A stretch of DNA of 64,000 bases from Rhodospirillum rubrum ATCC 11170. GTDB lineage: Bacteria; Pseudomonadota; Alphaproteobacteria; Rhodospirillales; Rhodospirillaceae. Below the pieces are notes generated by a model. The model saw nothing but the letters and a program-made list of their open reading frames with translations, was not told where the DNA came from and did no database searches. The translations under genes and the position numbers were made by a program. Positions 31,994 to 41,496 of this stretch are shown one piece after another (positions within the stretch are counted from its first letter, which is position 1; each line of letters starts with the position of its first letter). The DNA is taken from assembly GCF_000013085.1 (NCBI RefSeq), contig NC_007643.1:3295501-3359500 (forward strand), given 5' to 3'.

Positions 31994-33163
31994 ATGTCCA
32001 CGCCCTCGCACACTCCCAAGCCCCCCGGGGCCACGGCCGTTCTGGCGCTTGCCGATGGCACGCTCTTCTGGGGCCGAGGCGTGGGCGCCTTGGGCGAAGT
32101 GGTCGGCGAGGTCTGCTTCAACACGGCGATGACCGGCTATCAGGAAGTGATGACCGATCCGTCCTATGCCGGGCAGATCGTCACCTTCTGCTTTCCCCAT
32201 ATCGGCAATGTCGGCACCAACGCCGAGGATATCGAAAGCACCGTCCCCGCCGCCCGCGGTTGCGTGCTGCGCGCCGACATCACCGAACCGGCCAATTGGC
32301 GGGCCACCGGCGCCTTGAACGGCTGGCTGGCGGCGCGCGGCCTTGTCGGCATCAGCGGCGTCGATACCCGCCAGCTGACCCGGCGCATCCGCGACCTTGG
32401 CGCCCCCAGCGGGGTGATCGCCCATGCCGCCGACGGCGTTTTCGACATCCCCGCCCTGGTGGCCAAGGCGCAAGGCTGGCCCGGGCTCGAGGGCATGGAT
32501 CTCGCCGCCGAGGTCACCTGCACCCAGACCTACGCCTGGGACGAGACCCTGTGGTCGCTGGACGGCGGCTATGGACGGTTGAGCGATCCTCGCTTCCATG
32601 TGGTGGCCATCGACTACGGCGCCAAGCGCAATATCTTGCGCAATCTGGCCTCGCTGGGCTGCAAGGTCACCGTCGTGCCGGCCCAGACCACCCTTGACGA
32701 GGTGATGGCCCATCAGCCCGACGGCATCTTCCTGTCGAACGGCCCGGGCGACCCGGCGGCCACCGGAACCTATGCGGTGCCGGTGATCAAACAGCTGATC
32801 GAGACCGGCAAGCCGCTGTTTGGCATTTGCCTGGGCCATCAGATGCTGGCCCTGGCCCTGGGGGCGACGACCTATAAGATGGCCACCGGCCATCGCGGGG
32901 CCAACCACCCGGTGAAGGATCACACCACCGGCAAGGTCGAAATCACCTCGATGAACCATGGCTTTGCCGTGGATCGGGCCAGCCTGCCCGCCGGCGTCAC
33001 CGAAACCCACACCAGTTTGTTTGACAATGTCCTTGAAGGGCTGGCCGTCGATGGCAAGCCGGTGTTTTCGGTGCAATACCACCCGGAAGCCTCGCCCGGC
33101 CCCGAGGACAGCCACTATCTGTTCAAGCGCTTCGTCGATCTGATGGACGCCCGCCGCGTCTGA
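31994..33163 (+). CDS. carA: Carbamoyl-phosphate synthase small subunit
   Basis: Glutaminase subunit supplying ammonia for carbamoyl phosphate, feeding arginine and pyrimidine synthesis. 389 residues: an N-terminal CPSase small-chain domain (FNTAMTGYQEVMTDPSYAGQ) and a C-terminal class I amidotransferase with nucleophile Cys279 (GICLGHQM) and His363/Glu365 (YHPEAS). It is complete. It precedes carB by 84 bp on the same strand, so the heterodimer is co-transcribed. The leader hairpin at 31854 is the only visible regulatory element. Confidence 0.98.
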   Translation: MSTPSHTPKPPGATAVLALADGTLFWGRGVGALGEVVGEVCFNTAMTGYQEVMTDPSYAGQIVTFCFPHIGNVGTNAEDIESTVPAARGCVLRADITEPANWRATGALNGWLAARGLVGISGVDTRQLTRRIRDLGAPSGVIAHAADGVFDIPALVAKAQGWPGLEGMDLAAEVTCTQTYAWDETLWSLDGGYGRLSDPRFHVVAIDYGAKRNILRNLASLGCKVTVVPAQTTLDEVMAHQPDGIFLSNGPGDPAATGTYAVPVIKQLIETGKPLFGICLGHQMLALALGATTYKMATGHRGANHPVKDHTTGKVEITSMNHGFAVDRASLPAGVTETHTSLFDNVLEGLAVDGKPVFSVQYHPEASPGPEDSHYLFKRFVDLMDARRV

Positions 33164-33247
33164 ACACGTCGTCCTTCGCGTCCTTCGTCAGCGCCGCCGC
33201 CGCCGGCACGCTCGCCTCCCCGTCTGGTCGCCTTCCCGAGGAACCCC

Positions 33248-36200
33248 ATGCCCAAACGCACGGACATCAAAAGCATCCTGATCATCGGGGCCGGCCCCAT
33301 CGTTATCGGCCAGGCCTGCGAATTCGATTATTCCGGCGCCCAGGCCTGCAAGGCCCTGCGCGCCGAGGGCTATCGGGTGATCCTGGTTAATTCGAATCCG
33401 GCGACGATCATGACCGACCCGGAAACCGCCGACGCCACCTATATCGAGCCGATCACCCCAGAAATCGTCGAAGCCATCATCGAGCGCGAGCGCCCCGACG
33501 CCCTGCTGCCGACCATGGGCGGCCAGACGGCGCTCAATACCGCCATGGCCCTGGCCGATCGCGGCGTTTTGACCAAATACGGCGTCGAGATGATCGCGGC
33601 CAATAAGGAGGTCATCGCCAAGGCCGAGGACCGCCTGCTATTCCGCGACGCCATGCGCAAGATCGGCCTGGATTGCCCGCGCAGCGCCCTGGTCCACAGC
33701 ATCGAGGAAAGCCGTCAGGCGCTCGAGGAGATCGGCCTGCCGGTCATCATCCGCCCGTCGTTCACCCTGGGCGGCCAGGGCGGCGGCATGGCCTTCAACC
33801 GCGAGGAATACGACCGCATCGTCGCCAGCGGCCTCGCCGCCTCACCGGTGCGCCAGATCCTGGTCGAGGAAAGCGTCCTGGGTTGGAAGGAATACGAGAT
33901 GGAGGTGGTCCGCGACCGCGCGGACAACTGCATCATCGTCTGCTCGATCGAGAATATCGATCCGATGGGCGTTCATACCGGCGATTCGATCACCGTGGCC
34001 CCGGCGCTGACCCTGACCGACAAGGAATATCAGGTGATGCGCAACGCCTCGATCGCCTGTCTGCGCGAAATCGGCGTGGAGACCGGCGGCTCGAACGTGC
34101 AGTTCGCCGTCAACCCCAAGGACGGCCGGCTGGTGGTGATCGAGATGAACCCCCGGGTCTCGCGCTCCTCGGCGCTGGCCTCGAAAGCCACGGGCTTCCC
34201 CATCGCCAAGATCGCCGCCAAGCTGGCGGTGGGCTATACGCTGGATGAATTGTCCAACGACATCACCGGCGTCACCCCAGCCAGCTTCGAGCCGACCATC
34301 GATTACGTGGTCACCAAGCTGCCGCGCTTCACCTTCGAGAAGTTCCCCGATACCGAGGCCCTGCTGTCGTCGTCGATGAAGTCGGTGGGCGAGGCCATGG
34401 CCATCGGCCGCACCTTCAAGGAAAGCCTGCAAAAGGGCCTGCGCTCGCTGGAAATCGGCCTTGACGGCCTGGACGAGGTCGAGATCCCCGGATCGGCCGG
34501 TCAGGACGGCAAGGACGCCATCCGCGCCGCCCTGTCCAAGGCCCGCCCCGACCGCATCCTGATCATCGCCCAGGCCCTGCGCCAGGGCTTCACGGTCGAA
34601 GAAGTGCGGGCCATCTGCTACTACGACCCCTGGTTCCTCGAGCAGATCAAGGAGATCGTCGACGAGGAACGGCGGCTGCGCGAAAACGGCCTGCCGGGCG
34701 ACGCCGTCTCCCTGCACCGGGTCAAGAAGATGGGCTTCTCCGACGCCCGCCTCGCCAAGCTGACCGGCAAGACGGTGACCGAGGTGTCCTTCCGCCGTCA
34801 GGTGCTCAACGTCCATCCGGTCTATAAGCGCATCGACACCTGCGCCGCCGAATTCGCCTCGCGCACGCCCTACATGTATTCGTGCTACGAGGGCGACGGC
34901 CTGACCCCGGCCGAATGCGAGGCCGAGGTCTCCGACCGCACCAAGATCATCATCCTGGGCGGTGGCCCCAACCGCATCGGCCAGGGCATCGAATTCGATT
35001 ATTGCTGCGTCCACGCCGCTTACGCCCTGTCGGACGCCGGCTTCGAGACCATCATGGTCAACTGCAATCCGGAAACCGTGTCGACCGATTACGATACCTC
35101 GGACCGGCTGTATTTCGAGCCGCTGACCATCGAAGACGTGGTCGAGCTGGCGCGCAAGGAACAGGCGCGCGGCACGCTGCTCGGCTGCATCGTCCAGTAC
35201 GGCGGCCAGACGCCGCTCAAGCTCGCCCGCGGCCTGGAAGCCGCCGGCATTCCCGTGCTCGGCACCTCGCCCGACGCCATCGATCTGGCCGAGGACCGCG
35301 ACCGCTTCCAGAAGCTGATCGCCAAGCTCGCCCTGCGCCAGCCGCGCAACGGCACGGCGCTGTCGGTCGAACAGGCCCGCGCCATCGCCACCCGCGTCGG
35401 CTATCCGGTGGTGATCCGCCCGTCCTATGTTCTGGGCGGCCGGGCCATGCAGATCGTCCACGACGAGGCCCAACTCAACGACTACATGGTCAACGCCGTG
35501 AAGGTGTCGGGCGATGATCCGGTGCTGATCGACAATTATCTGTCAGGCGCCATCGAGGTCGATGTCGACGCCATCGCCGATGGCGAGACCACCCATATCG
35601 CCGGCATCATGCAGCACATCGAGGAAGCGGGCATCCATTCGGGCGACTCGGCCTGTTCGCTGCCGCCCTACTCCCTTGATGAAGCCACCATCGCCGAACT
35701 GACCAAGCAGACCGAGGCCCTGGCCAAGGGCTTGAACGTGCGCGGCCTGATGAACATCCAGTTCGCCATCAAGGACGGCGATATCTACATCCTCGAGGTC
35801 AATCCGCGCGCCAGCCGCACCGTGCCCTTCGTCGCCAAGGCGACCGGCGTCGCCGTCGCCAAGATCGCCGCCCGGGTGATGGCCGGCGAAAGCCTCGCCT
35901 CCTTCGGGCTGGTGACCAAGCGCCTCGCCCATGTCGCGGTCAAAGAGGCGGTGTTCCCCTTCGCCCGCTTCCCCGGCGTCGATATCGTGCTTGGCCCCGA
36001 GATGAAATCGACCGGCGAGGTGATGGGCATCGACACCACCTTCGCCCGCGCCTTCGCCAAATCCCAGCTTGGCGCCGGCGTCACCCTGCCCGAGGGCGGG
36101 ACGGCGTTCATCAGCGTGCGCGACGGCGACAAGGCCGCCATCATGCCAATCGCCCGCGAATTGACCGAACTGGGCTTCCGCCTGGTCGCCACGCGGGGCA

Positions 36201-36496
36201 CCGCCGCCCTGCTGGCCGAGAACGGTCTCAGCGTCGAGGTGATCAACAAGGTCTTGGAAGGCCGGCCCCATTGCGTCGACGCCATGATCAGCGGCGATAT
36301 CCATCTGGTGTTCAACACCACCGAGGGCATCCAGTCGCAAAAAGACAGCTTCGACATCCGCCACACGGCTCTGATGAGGAACATTCCCCATTACACCACC
36401 GTGGCGGGTGCGACGGCGGCGGTGAAGGCCATGACCGCCTTGCGGCAAGGTCATCTTGAAGTGGCTCCGTTACAGGAATACTTTAAAGTTTCCTGA
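33248..36496 (+). CDS. carB: Carbamoyl-phosphate synthase large subunit
   Basis: The synthetase subunit, 1082 residues, joining bicarbonate, ammonia and two ATP. Two homologous ATP-grasp halves are visible: the first has [20 protein letters not shown] and [12 protein letters not shown], the second [20 protein letters not shown] and [13 protein letters not shown]-terminal MGS-like allosteric domain (about 940-1080, [21 protein letters not shown]) would bind UMP or ornithine. It pairs with carA and is followed by greA after 85 bp. Confidence 0.98.
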   Translation: MPKRTDIKSILIIGAGPIVIGQACEFDYSGAQACKALRAEGYRVILVNSNPATIMTDPETADATYIEPITPEIVEAIIERERPDALLPTMGGQTALNTAMALADRGVLTKYGVEMIAANKEVIAKAEDRLLFRDAMRKIGLDCPRSALVHSIEESRQALEEIGLPVIIRPSFTLGGQGGGMAFNREEYDRIVASGLAASPVRQILVEESVLGWKEYEMEVVRDRADNCIIVCSIENIDPMGVHTGDSITVAPALTLTDKEYQVMRNASIACLREIGVETGGSNVQFAVNPKDGRLVVIEMNPRVSRSSALASKATGFPIAKIAAKLAVGYTLDELSNDITGVTPASFEPTIDYVVTKLPRFTFEKFPDTEALLSSSMKSVGEAMAIGRTFKESLQKGLRSLEIGLDGLDEVEIPGSAGQDGKDAIRAALSKARPDRILIIAQALRQGFTVEEVRAICYYDPWFLEQIKEIVDEERRLRENGLPGDAVSLHRVKKMGFSDARLAKLTGKTVTEVSFRRQVLNVHPVYKRIDTCAAEFASRTPYMYSCYEGDGLTPAECEAEVSDRTKIIILGGGPNRIGQGIEFDYCCVHAAYALSDAGFETIMVNCNPETVSTDYDTSDRLYFEPLTIEDVVELARKEQARGTLLGCIVQYGGQTPLKLARGLEAAGIPVLGTSPDAIDLAEDRDRFQKLIAKLALRQPRNGTALSVEQARAIATRVGYPVVIRPSYVLGGRAMQIVHDEAQLNDYMVNAVKVSGDDPVLIDNYLSGAIEVDVDAIADGETTHIAGIMQHIEEAGIHSGDSACSLPPYSLDEATIAELTKQTEALAKGLNVRGLMNIQFAIKDGDIYILEVNPRASRTVPFVAKATGVAVAKIAARVMAGESLASFGLVTKRLAHVAVKEAVFPFARFPGVDIVLGPEMKSTGEVMGIDTTFARAFAKSQLGAGVTLPEGGTAFISVRDGDKAAIMPIARELTELGFRLVATRGTAALLAENGLSVEVINKVLEGRPHCVDAMISGDIHLVFNTTEGIQSQKDSFDIRHTALMRNIPHYTTVAGATAAVKAMTALRQGHLEVAPLQEYFKVS

Positions 36497-36581
36497 CCGC
36501 CGCAGGGGGGATTAGGCGAAGCGTCGCGTGGCGGGGTGCCGCGCGACGGCATGGACCATTGTATTTTAAGGATCCGTTCCC

Positions 36582-37055
36582 ATGGAGAAGATTCCCATGA
36601 CTCCCGACGGGCTTGCCCGCCTGGAGGCAGAATTGAAGTCTTTGAAGTCCGTGGACCGGCCAGCGGTGATCCGTGCGATCAGCGAAGCCCGTGACCACGG
36701 CGACCTTTCGGAGAATGCCGAATACCACGCCGCCCGTGAACGCCAGAGCTTCATCGAGGGCCGAATCAAGGAACTCGAGGATGTGACCTCGCGGGCCGAG
36801 GTGATCGACATCAGCAAGCTGAGCGGCGATACCGTGCGCTTCGGCGCGACCGTCAGCGTGCTTGATGAGGACAGCGAGGAACAGACCACCTATCAGATCG
36901 TCGGTGCCCACGAAGCCGACCTCAAGGCCGGGCGGATCAGCGTGGCCTCGCCGATCGGCAAGGCGCTGATCGGCAAAAAGGTCGGCGATTCCATCGAGGT
37001 CAAGGCCCCGGGTGGCTCGAAGTTCTATGAAGTGACGATGGTCCGCTTCGGCTGA
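36582..37055 (+). CDS. greA: Transcription elongation factor GreA
   Basis: Rescues backtracked RNA polymerase by stimulating transcript cleavage through the secondary channel. 157 residues: an N-terminal antiparallel coiled coil (1-75) with the acidic tip [17 protein letters not shown], then a C-terminal FKBP-like domain ([16 protein letters not shown]). ATG 36582 is preferred since [10 protein letters not shown] is the usual N-terminus and AAGGA lies ten bases upstream; ATG 36597 is the alternative. A strong terminator follows at 37086. Same strand as carAB. Confidence 0.97.
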   Translation: MEKIPMTPDGLARLEAELKSLKSVDRPAVIRAISEARDHGDLSENAEYHAARERQSFIEGRIKELEDVTSRAEVIDISKLSGDTVRFGATVSVLDEDSEEQTTYQIVGAHEADLKAGRISVASPIGKALIGKKVGDSIEVKAPGGSKFYEVTMVRFG

Positions 37056-37085
37056 CCCTCTCCCTCCCCTCCCTTCCCGCTCTCA

Positions 37086-37109
37086 CCCCCGCTTCCGGCG
37101 GGGGTTTTT
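37086..37109 (+). terminator. greA intrinsic terminator
   Basis: CCCCCGC (37086-37092) and GCGGGGG (37098-37104) followed by five T and CTTT. Typical rho-independent terminator 30 bp after greA. Confidence 0.9.
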
Positions 37110-37223
37110 CTTTGCCCGCAGGCGGGCGGCGGGATTATCGCAGGCGTCCTCGGAGAGGATAACCTGCGGTCTTGGTGGACGCGGGGTCTTCTCCCATATA
37201 GTCAGCAGGCGTAGGAGGCTGCC

Positions 37224-37967
37224 GTGGATGACCTGAGGTTCAAGATAGACGCCTTCCGACCGGACACGATCCCGATGGCGCGTTTGGCGGAGTACATGGC
37301 GGGGCTGGCCGCCCTTCTTGGCAACGAGAAGAGTGTGCATTTCCTTCGTCTTGACCCGGGCAGCATCGAAATAGTTCATCGCGTCGATTTAGAAGATCGG
37401 CCCAAAGTAGAAGATCGCTTGGCGTCTCTTCGCCTTGGGAACGCCCCCGCCGATGCGGTCAAAGCGCACCATCTTATTGACAATATGCTTGCCAACGATA
37501 ATGCCACCGGTGTTCTGACCTCGGGTCAGGATCTTGTGGTTATCGCGTTTACCGGGGGAAAGCGGCCAAAATCCCTGGATTACGGAACGTTTTCCCAGCC
37601 CGGGAGCTTTGACGGCATCCCGATCAAAGTCGGCGGCCTTGGCGAATTGGTCCCTATCCATCTCCAGGAAATTGGCCCGGCGCTGTTCGTCCATAACTGC
37701 GTTGCCACCCGAGCGATTGCCCGCGATGTCGCGAAGTATTTGTTCCAGAGCCCGATCCGAGCCCATGGCGAAGGACGGTGGAAGCGCGAAGCGAATGACG
37801 GGTGGACGCTAAAGCGATTCGTTATCACTTCTTTTGAGCCTTTAGATGACGCGCCCCTTGAGTCGGTGGTGGCGCGCTTACGCGACATTGACGGGAACGG
37901 TTGGCGGGATGTCACTCGTCCCTTAAAGGTCTTACGTGACATCCGTGGTGAGGAGATCACGCCTTAA
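37224..37967 (+). CDS. Unknown protein paired with a PIN-domain gene
   Basis: A 247-residue soluble protein without a family I recognize. It starts at GTG 37224, supported by TAGGAGG five bases upstream. The N-terminal third (FRPDTIPMARLAEYMAGLAAL, then VHFLRLDPGSIEIVHRVDLE) reads like a small alpha/beta unit; the middle has VLTSGQDLVVIAFTGGKR and a putative nucleic-acid-binding barrel is possible but not demonstrable. It overlaps the PIN gene by one base (TAATG), so the two are translated together, as antitoxin-toxin pairs are. Its base composition is less GC-rich than the flanking genes, consistent with acquisition. Confidence 0.7.
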   Translation: MDDLRFKIDAFRPDTIPMARLAEYMAGLAALLGNEKSVHFLRLDPGSIEIVHRVDLEDRPKVEDRLASLRLGNAPADAVKAHHLIDNMLANDNATGVLTSGQDLVVIAFTGGKRPKSLDYGTFSQPGSFDGIPIKVGGLGELVPIHLQEIGPALFVHNCVATRAIARDVAKYLFQSPIRAHGEGRWKREANDGWTLKRFVITSFEPLDDAPLESVVARLRDIDGNGWRDVTRPLKVLRDIRGEEITP

Positions 37968-38488
37968 TGGTGATCTTCGACGCCAATTTTCTGCTGCTTC
38001 TCCTTGATCCCGATGTGGACGTTCCAAAAGACCCGGCGACAGGGCGGCCGCTGACCCGCGCCAAGGACCGTGTCGAAGCCTTGATCGCAACGTTATCCAA
38101 ACAGCGGGAGGCCATCGGTATCCCGACCCCGGTCATCGCCGAAATATTGGTTCATGCGGGGTCCGCCGGCCCCCGCTATCTCAGCGTTATCAACAATACC
38201 AGCCGCTTCCGGATCTTGCCTTTCGATCTCCGTAGCGCCGTCGAGCTTGCGGCAATGACAGCATCCGCCATCGCCGCCGGCGATAAACGATCCGGTAGCC
38301 TCGCGCCCTGGCAGAAGGTAAAGGTCGATCGGCAAATAGCCGCCATCGCGATCGTGGGCAATGCGTCCTCTATCTATACTGACGATGAGGGTGTCGTGAC
38401 GCTCGCCAAGGCGGCAAAGATTCCGACGATCAGTAGTTGGGACCTGCCCCTGCCTCCCGAAGACACCCAGCGAACACTCGACATTTAG
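37967..38488 (+). CDS. PIN-domain protein (putative RNase toxin)
   Basis: A 173-residue protein with the acidic residues of a PIN-type nuclease: Asp5 (VIFDANFLL), Glu59 (TPVIAEIL), Asp121 (KVDRQIAAIA) and Asp139/Asp140 (IYTDDEGV). These four would bind Mg/Mn in an RNase active site. The Pro/Arg-rich insertion near residues 15-30 is longer than in VapC. ATG overlaps the previous stop (TAATG). Together with the upstream gene it forms a compact two-gene cassette between greA and a RES-Xre pair. A toxin role is inferred; the upstream partner is about three times longer than a VapB antitoxin, so a different system is possible. Confidence 0.8.
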   Translation: MVIFDANFLLLLLDPDVDVPKDPATGRPLTRAKDRVEALIATLSKQREAIGIPTPVIAEILVHAGSAGPRYLSVINNTSRFRILPFDLRSAVELAAMTASAIAAGDKRSGSLAPWQKVKVDRQIAAIAIVGNASSIYTDDEGVVTLAKAAKIPTISSWDLPLPPEDTQRTLDI

Positions 38489-38557
38489 GAGCCCACCGGC
38501 TTCCCCACCGCCAATAGCCCCCCACGATCACGCCTTCCTGCCGCCCCCTTGAAAAGA

Positions 38558-38571
38558 CTGCCATCTGGCAG
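38558..38571. promoter_or_regulatory. Operator-like palindrome of the RES-Xre module
   Basis: CTGCCA-TC-TGGCAG just after a TTGAAA (38549-38554) -35-like box and 38 bp before the antitoxin ATG. A further TGCCA...GGCAG pair follows (38582-38594). Xre antitoxins usually autorepress at such sites. Confidence 0.5.
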
Positions 38572-38609
38572 CAGATAAGATGCCAAAGGGCAGCTTTGGA
38601 GGAAGAGGG

Positions 38610-39056
38610 ATGACCCCGGCGCTTACGCCCCTGCGGGGAACCGGCGACCCGCTGGGGGCCGGCGTTCCCAGCCTCGCCGATGGACCGACGCGCGGGCGCC
38701 TGACCCCGGCGGCGATCGACGGCTTTGTCCGCCTTGTCGCGATTTGGCGGCTGAGCACGGCCGAAGCCTGCGCCCTTCTTGGCGATGTTTCCGAAAGAAC
38801 GTGGTTCCGCATGAAGAAGGGAACATGGTCGGGAACGCTTTCCCAAGATGCCCTGACCCGGATCAGCGCCTTGATCGGCCTCTATAAAGGCTTGCGCCTG
38901 CTGTTTTCCTCGCCGCTGGCCGAGGAGTGGATCGGCCTGCCCAACGCCAGTCCGCTTTATCACGGTCAGCGCCCCCTTGATGGCATGATCGAAGGCGGCA
39001 TTCCCCGGATGCTGGCGGTGCGCCGCCATATCGATGCCCTGCGTGGCGGATTGTGA
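38610..39056 (+). CDS. Xre/MbcA/ParS family antitoxin
   Basis: A 148-residue antitoxin of the two-domain type. The N-terminal helix-turn-helix (GFVRLVAIWRLSTAEACALL, SERTWFRMKKGTWSGTLS) is Xre-like; the C-terminal DUF2384-type domain (RISALIGLYKGLRLLF, LPNASPLYHGQRPLDGMIEG) caps the toxin active site. ATG 38610 is chosen over 38580 because GGAGGAAGAGGG lies directly before it. Its stop overlaps the RES toxin start (GTGA), giving the usual antitoxin-first order. It probably autoregulates through the palindrome at 38558. Confidence 0.92.
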   Translation: MTPALTPLRGTGDPLGAGVPSLADGPTRGRLTPAAIDGFVRLVAIWRLSTAEACALLGDVSERTWFRMKKGTWSGTLSQDALTRISALIGLYKGLRLLFSSPLAEEWIGLPNASPLYHGQRPLDGMIEGGIPRMLAVRRHIDALRGGL

Positions 39057-39754
39057 GCCTCTTCCCGCCGCCGACCATCCCTTTGGCCCAGCGCGATACC
39101 GTCCGCCTGATCCCGACGGCGCGCCTGAAGGAGCCGGTGCTTCAGCCGCTGGCGGCGACGCCCCGGGCCCTGGATGATCTGGCCGCCCTGGAAAGCGTGA
39201 CCAATGGCCGGATCGAGGCCGAGAGCCTGGGCATGGCCGATCTCGACCCCCGGGAACTGGTTTTCGGCCGACCGGGCCATAGCTTCATCAACGCCGCCTT
39301 TACCCATACCCGGCCGGGCGGCAACCGCTTCAATGGCGAGGATCGGGGGGCTTGGTATTGCGCCTTTACGGTGGAAACCGCCCTGGCCGAGGTCTCCTAT
39401 CATCTGGGACGCGAACTGGCCGCCATCGGCCGCTTCGAGAACACCACCGATTACGCCGTCCTGCTCGCCGATTTCATCGGTCTTTTCCATGACCTGCGCG
39501 GCGACGACGGGGCGGACGAGCCGGCGCTGGCCGAGGACCCCGCCCTCGCCTATGGGCCGGGGCAGGCCTTGGCCGGCCGTCTGCGCCGCGAGAGCGCCAG
39601 CAACGGCATCGTCTATCCTTCGCGGCGCCACGCCGGCGGAACCTGTCTGGTCGCCTTCCACCCCGACCTTGTGCAGAGCCTGCGCCAAGGCGCGATCTGG
39701 CGTTTGGACTGGTGGGGGAGCCCCAATCCCCGCCAAACCCTGCTCAACGCCTGA
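39053..39754 (+). CDS. RES-domain toxin
   Basis: A 233-residue RES-domain toxin, a family whose studied members degrade NAD+. The conserved residues are visible: Arg92 in GNRFNGEDR, Tyr102, Glu113 in TALAEVSYH and Ser190 in GIVYPSRR, so it should be active. GTG 39053 overlaps the antitoxin stop by four bases. It is the second gene of a complete RES-Xre type II module. The metal-transport operon that follows is convergent and unrelated. Confidence 0.93.
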   Translation: MSLFPPPTIPLAQRDTVRLIPTARLKEPVLQPLAATPRALDDLAALESVTNGRIEAESLGMADLDPRELVFGRPGHSFINAAFTHTRPGGNRFNGEDRGAWYCAFTVETALAEVSYHLGRELAAIGRFENTTDYAVLLADFIGLFHDLRGDDGADEPALAEDPALAYGPGQALAGRLRRESASNGIVYPSRRHAGGTCLVAFHPDLVQSLRQGAIWRLDWWGSPNPRQTLLNA

Positions 39755-39781
39755 GGAGCCCACCCTCACACCGGCCCGCCC

Positions 39782-40639
39782 TCACACGGGACGATCGACG
39801 CCCCGGGCCCGTTGGCGGTCGCGCTGGCGCGAGACCATGAAGGCGGCGATGAAGGTCAAGGTCAGCAGCAAAACGATGGTCGGCGCCGGGGCGCTGTCTA
39901 GGAACAGGCTGATATAGACGCCGAGGACCGAGGCGAGACTCGAAATCACCACGGCGGCCAGCAGCATCGATGAAAACCGCCGGGTGAACAAAAAGGCGAT
40001 GGCGCCCGGCCCGATCAGCAAGGCGACGGTCAGCAAGATCCCCGTCGCCTTCAAGGCGCCGACGATGGTCAGGGCGAGCAGACAGAGCAAGCCGTAGTGC
40101 AACAGGCCGACAGGCAGGCCGATGGCGCGGGCCTGTTGGGGATCAAAGGCGTGGAGCAGCAGGTCGCGGCCCTTGAGCGCGATGGCGCCGACCACCAGCA
40201 GGGCGATCAGGCCGCTTTCCAGCAGATCGGAGGATCCGACCCCCAGCATGTCGCCAAACAGGATGTGATCAAGGTGAACATCGGTGCGGATGCTGGTATG
40301 GAGCACGATGCCTAGGCCGAACATGCCCGAAAACACCACTCCCATCACCGTGTCTTGCTTGATGCGGCTGTTATCCTTCAGATAGCCCGTCACCAGGGCG
40401 CAGCCCAGACCGGCGGCGAAAGCCCCCACCCCCAAGGGCAGGCCGGCCACATAGGCCAGAACCACCCCGGGTAGCACAGCATGCGAGATGGCGTCGCCCA
40501 TCAGGGCCCAGCCCTTGAGCACCAGGAAACACGACAGCAGGGCGGTCGGCACGGCGACCAGCAGGGCGATGATCATCGCATCGCGCAGGAAGGGCACGGT
40601 AAAGGGTAGCAGCAGGGTTTCCAGCCAGGATCCGGTCAT
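39782..40639 (-). CDS. sitD: Manganese/iron ABC transporter permease (SitD-like)
   Basis: A 285-residue ABC-3 family permease with eight or nine hydrophobic segments. MIIALLVAVPTALLSCFLVL is the first helix pair, and KGWALMGDAISHAVLPGV is the ABC-contact (EAA-like) loop typical of metal ABC permeases. ATG 40639 overlaps the upstream permease stop (ATGA). It is the last gene of a leftward sitABCD-type operon. Two different permease genes plus a MntA-like binding protein point to Mn/Fe rather than the single-permease ZnuABC zinc system, though metal choice is inference. Confidence 0.92.
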   Translation of the reverse strand: MTGSWLETLLLPFTVPFLRDAMIIALLVAVPTALLSCFLVLKGWALMGDAISHAVLPGVVLAYVAGLPLGVGAFAAGLGCALVTGYLKDNSRIKQDTVMGVVFSGMFGLGIVLHTSIRTDVHLDHILFGDMLGVGSSDLLESGLIALLVVGAIALKGRDLLLHAFDPQQARAIGLPVGLLHYGLLCLLALTIVGALKATGILLTVALLIGPGAIAFLFTRRFSSMLLAAVVISSLASVLGVYISLFLDSAPAPTIVLLLTLTFIAAFMVSRQRDRQRARGVDRPV

Positions 40640-41496
40640 CGGCCGGCCTCCCGCATGCGGCGTCCCCGCAAGCGGGCGGCCAGCAGCCCGTGCTTGGGGG
40701 CGAACAAAAAGGCGAGCAGGAAGACCAGGGTCTGCAAAACCACGATCACCCCGCCGGTCGCCCCATCCAGGAAGAAACTGAGATAGGTGCCGATCAGACA
40801 ACTGAGCACGCCCAGGCCAACACTCAGGACGATCAGTCGGGGAAAACGGTCGGTCAGCAGATAGGCGGTGGCCCCGGGGGTGACCACCATGGCGATGACC
40901 AGGAAGGCGCCCACGGTCTGCAAGGCGGCCACCGTGCAGGCGCTGAGCAGGGTGAAGAAAACGCCCTTCAGCAGCGCCGGATTGAGCCCGACCGAGCGGG
41001 CATGGCTTTCATCGAAGAAGGCGACCATCAGATCTTTCCATTTGGCCAGCAAAACGGCCAAGGAAATCCCTGAAATCAGCACCAACTGCAGGGTATCGCC
41101 CCGGGTGATCGCCAGGATATTGCCCAGCACGATGGTCTGGACGTTCACCGAGGCCGGATCGAGCGAGATCATGAACAATCCCAACCCGAGGAACGAGGTG
41201 AAGATCAGGCCGATGATCGCGTCTTCCTTCAGCCGCGTTCGCCGGTTGAGAAACAGCATGGCCCCCGCCGCCAGCCCACCGGCCAGAAAGGCGCCGACGG
41301 AAAACGGCAGGCCGATGATCGCCGCCCCGGCGACGCCGGGCACGATGGCATGGGACAGGGCGTCGCCGATCAGCGACCAGCCCTTGAGCATCAGGAAGCA
41401 CGACAAAAAGGCGCAGACGCCGCCGACCAGGGCGCTCACCCACATGGCGTTGATCATGTAGTCATAGGCGAACGGCTGGGCGAGCAGGGCCATCAT
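40636..41496 (-). CDS. sitC: Manganese/iron ABC transporter permease (SitC-like)
   Basis: A 286-residue ABC-3 permease, paralogous to the downstream one. Seen: YMINAMWVSALVGGVCAFLS as the first helices and KGWSLIGDALSHAIVPGV as the ATPase-contact loop; the DESHARSVGLNP segment is characteristic of MntB/SitC. Its start overlaps the ATPase gene stop and its end overlaps the next permease start, so the three proteins are translationally linked. The two permeases probably form a heterodimer in the inner membrane. Confidence 0.93.
   Translation of the reverse strand: MMALLAQPFAYDYMINAMWVSALVGGVCAFLSCFLMLKGWSLIGDALSHAIVPGVAGAAIIGLPFSVGAFLAGGLAAGAMLFLNRRTRLKEDAIIGLIFTSFLGLGLFMISLDPASVNVQTIVLGNILAITRGDTLQLVLISGISLAVLLAKWKDLMVAFFDESHARSVGLNPALLKGVFFTLLSACTVAALQTVGAFLVIAMVVTPGATAYLLTDRFPRLIVLSVGLGVLSCLIGTYLSFFLDGATGGVIVVLQTLVFLLAFLFAPKHGLLAARLRGRRMREAGR

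Noticed and set aside
39755-39781. Shared terminator between the RES toxin gene and the convergent sit operon
   Set aside because: Only short direct repeats (CCCTCACAC) are seen; no stem or U-tract.
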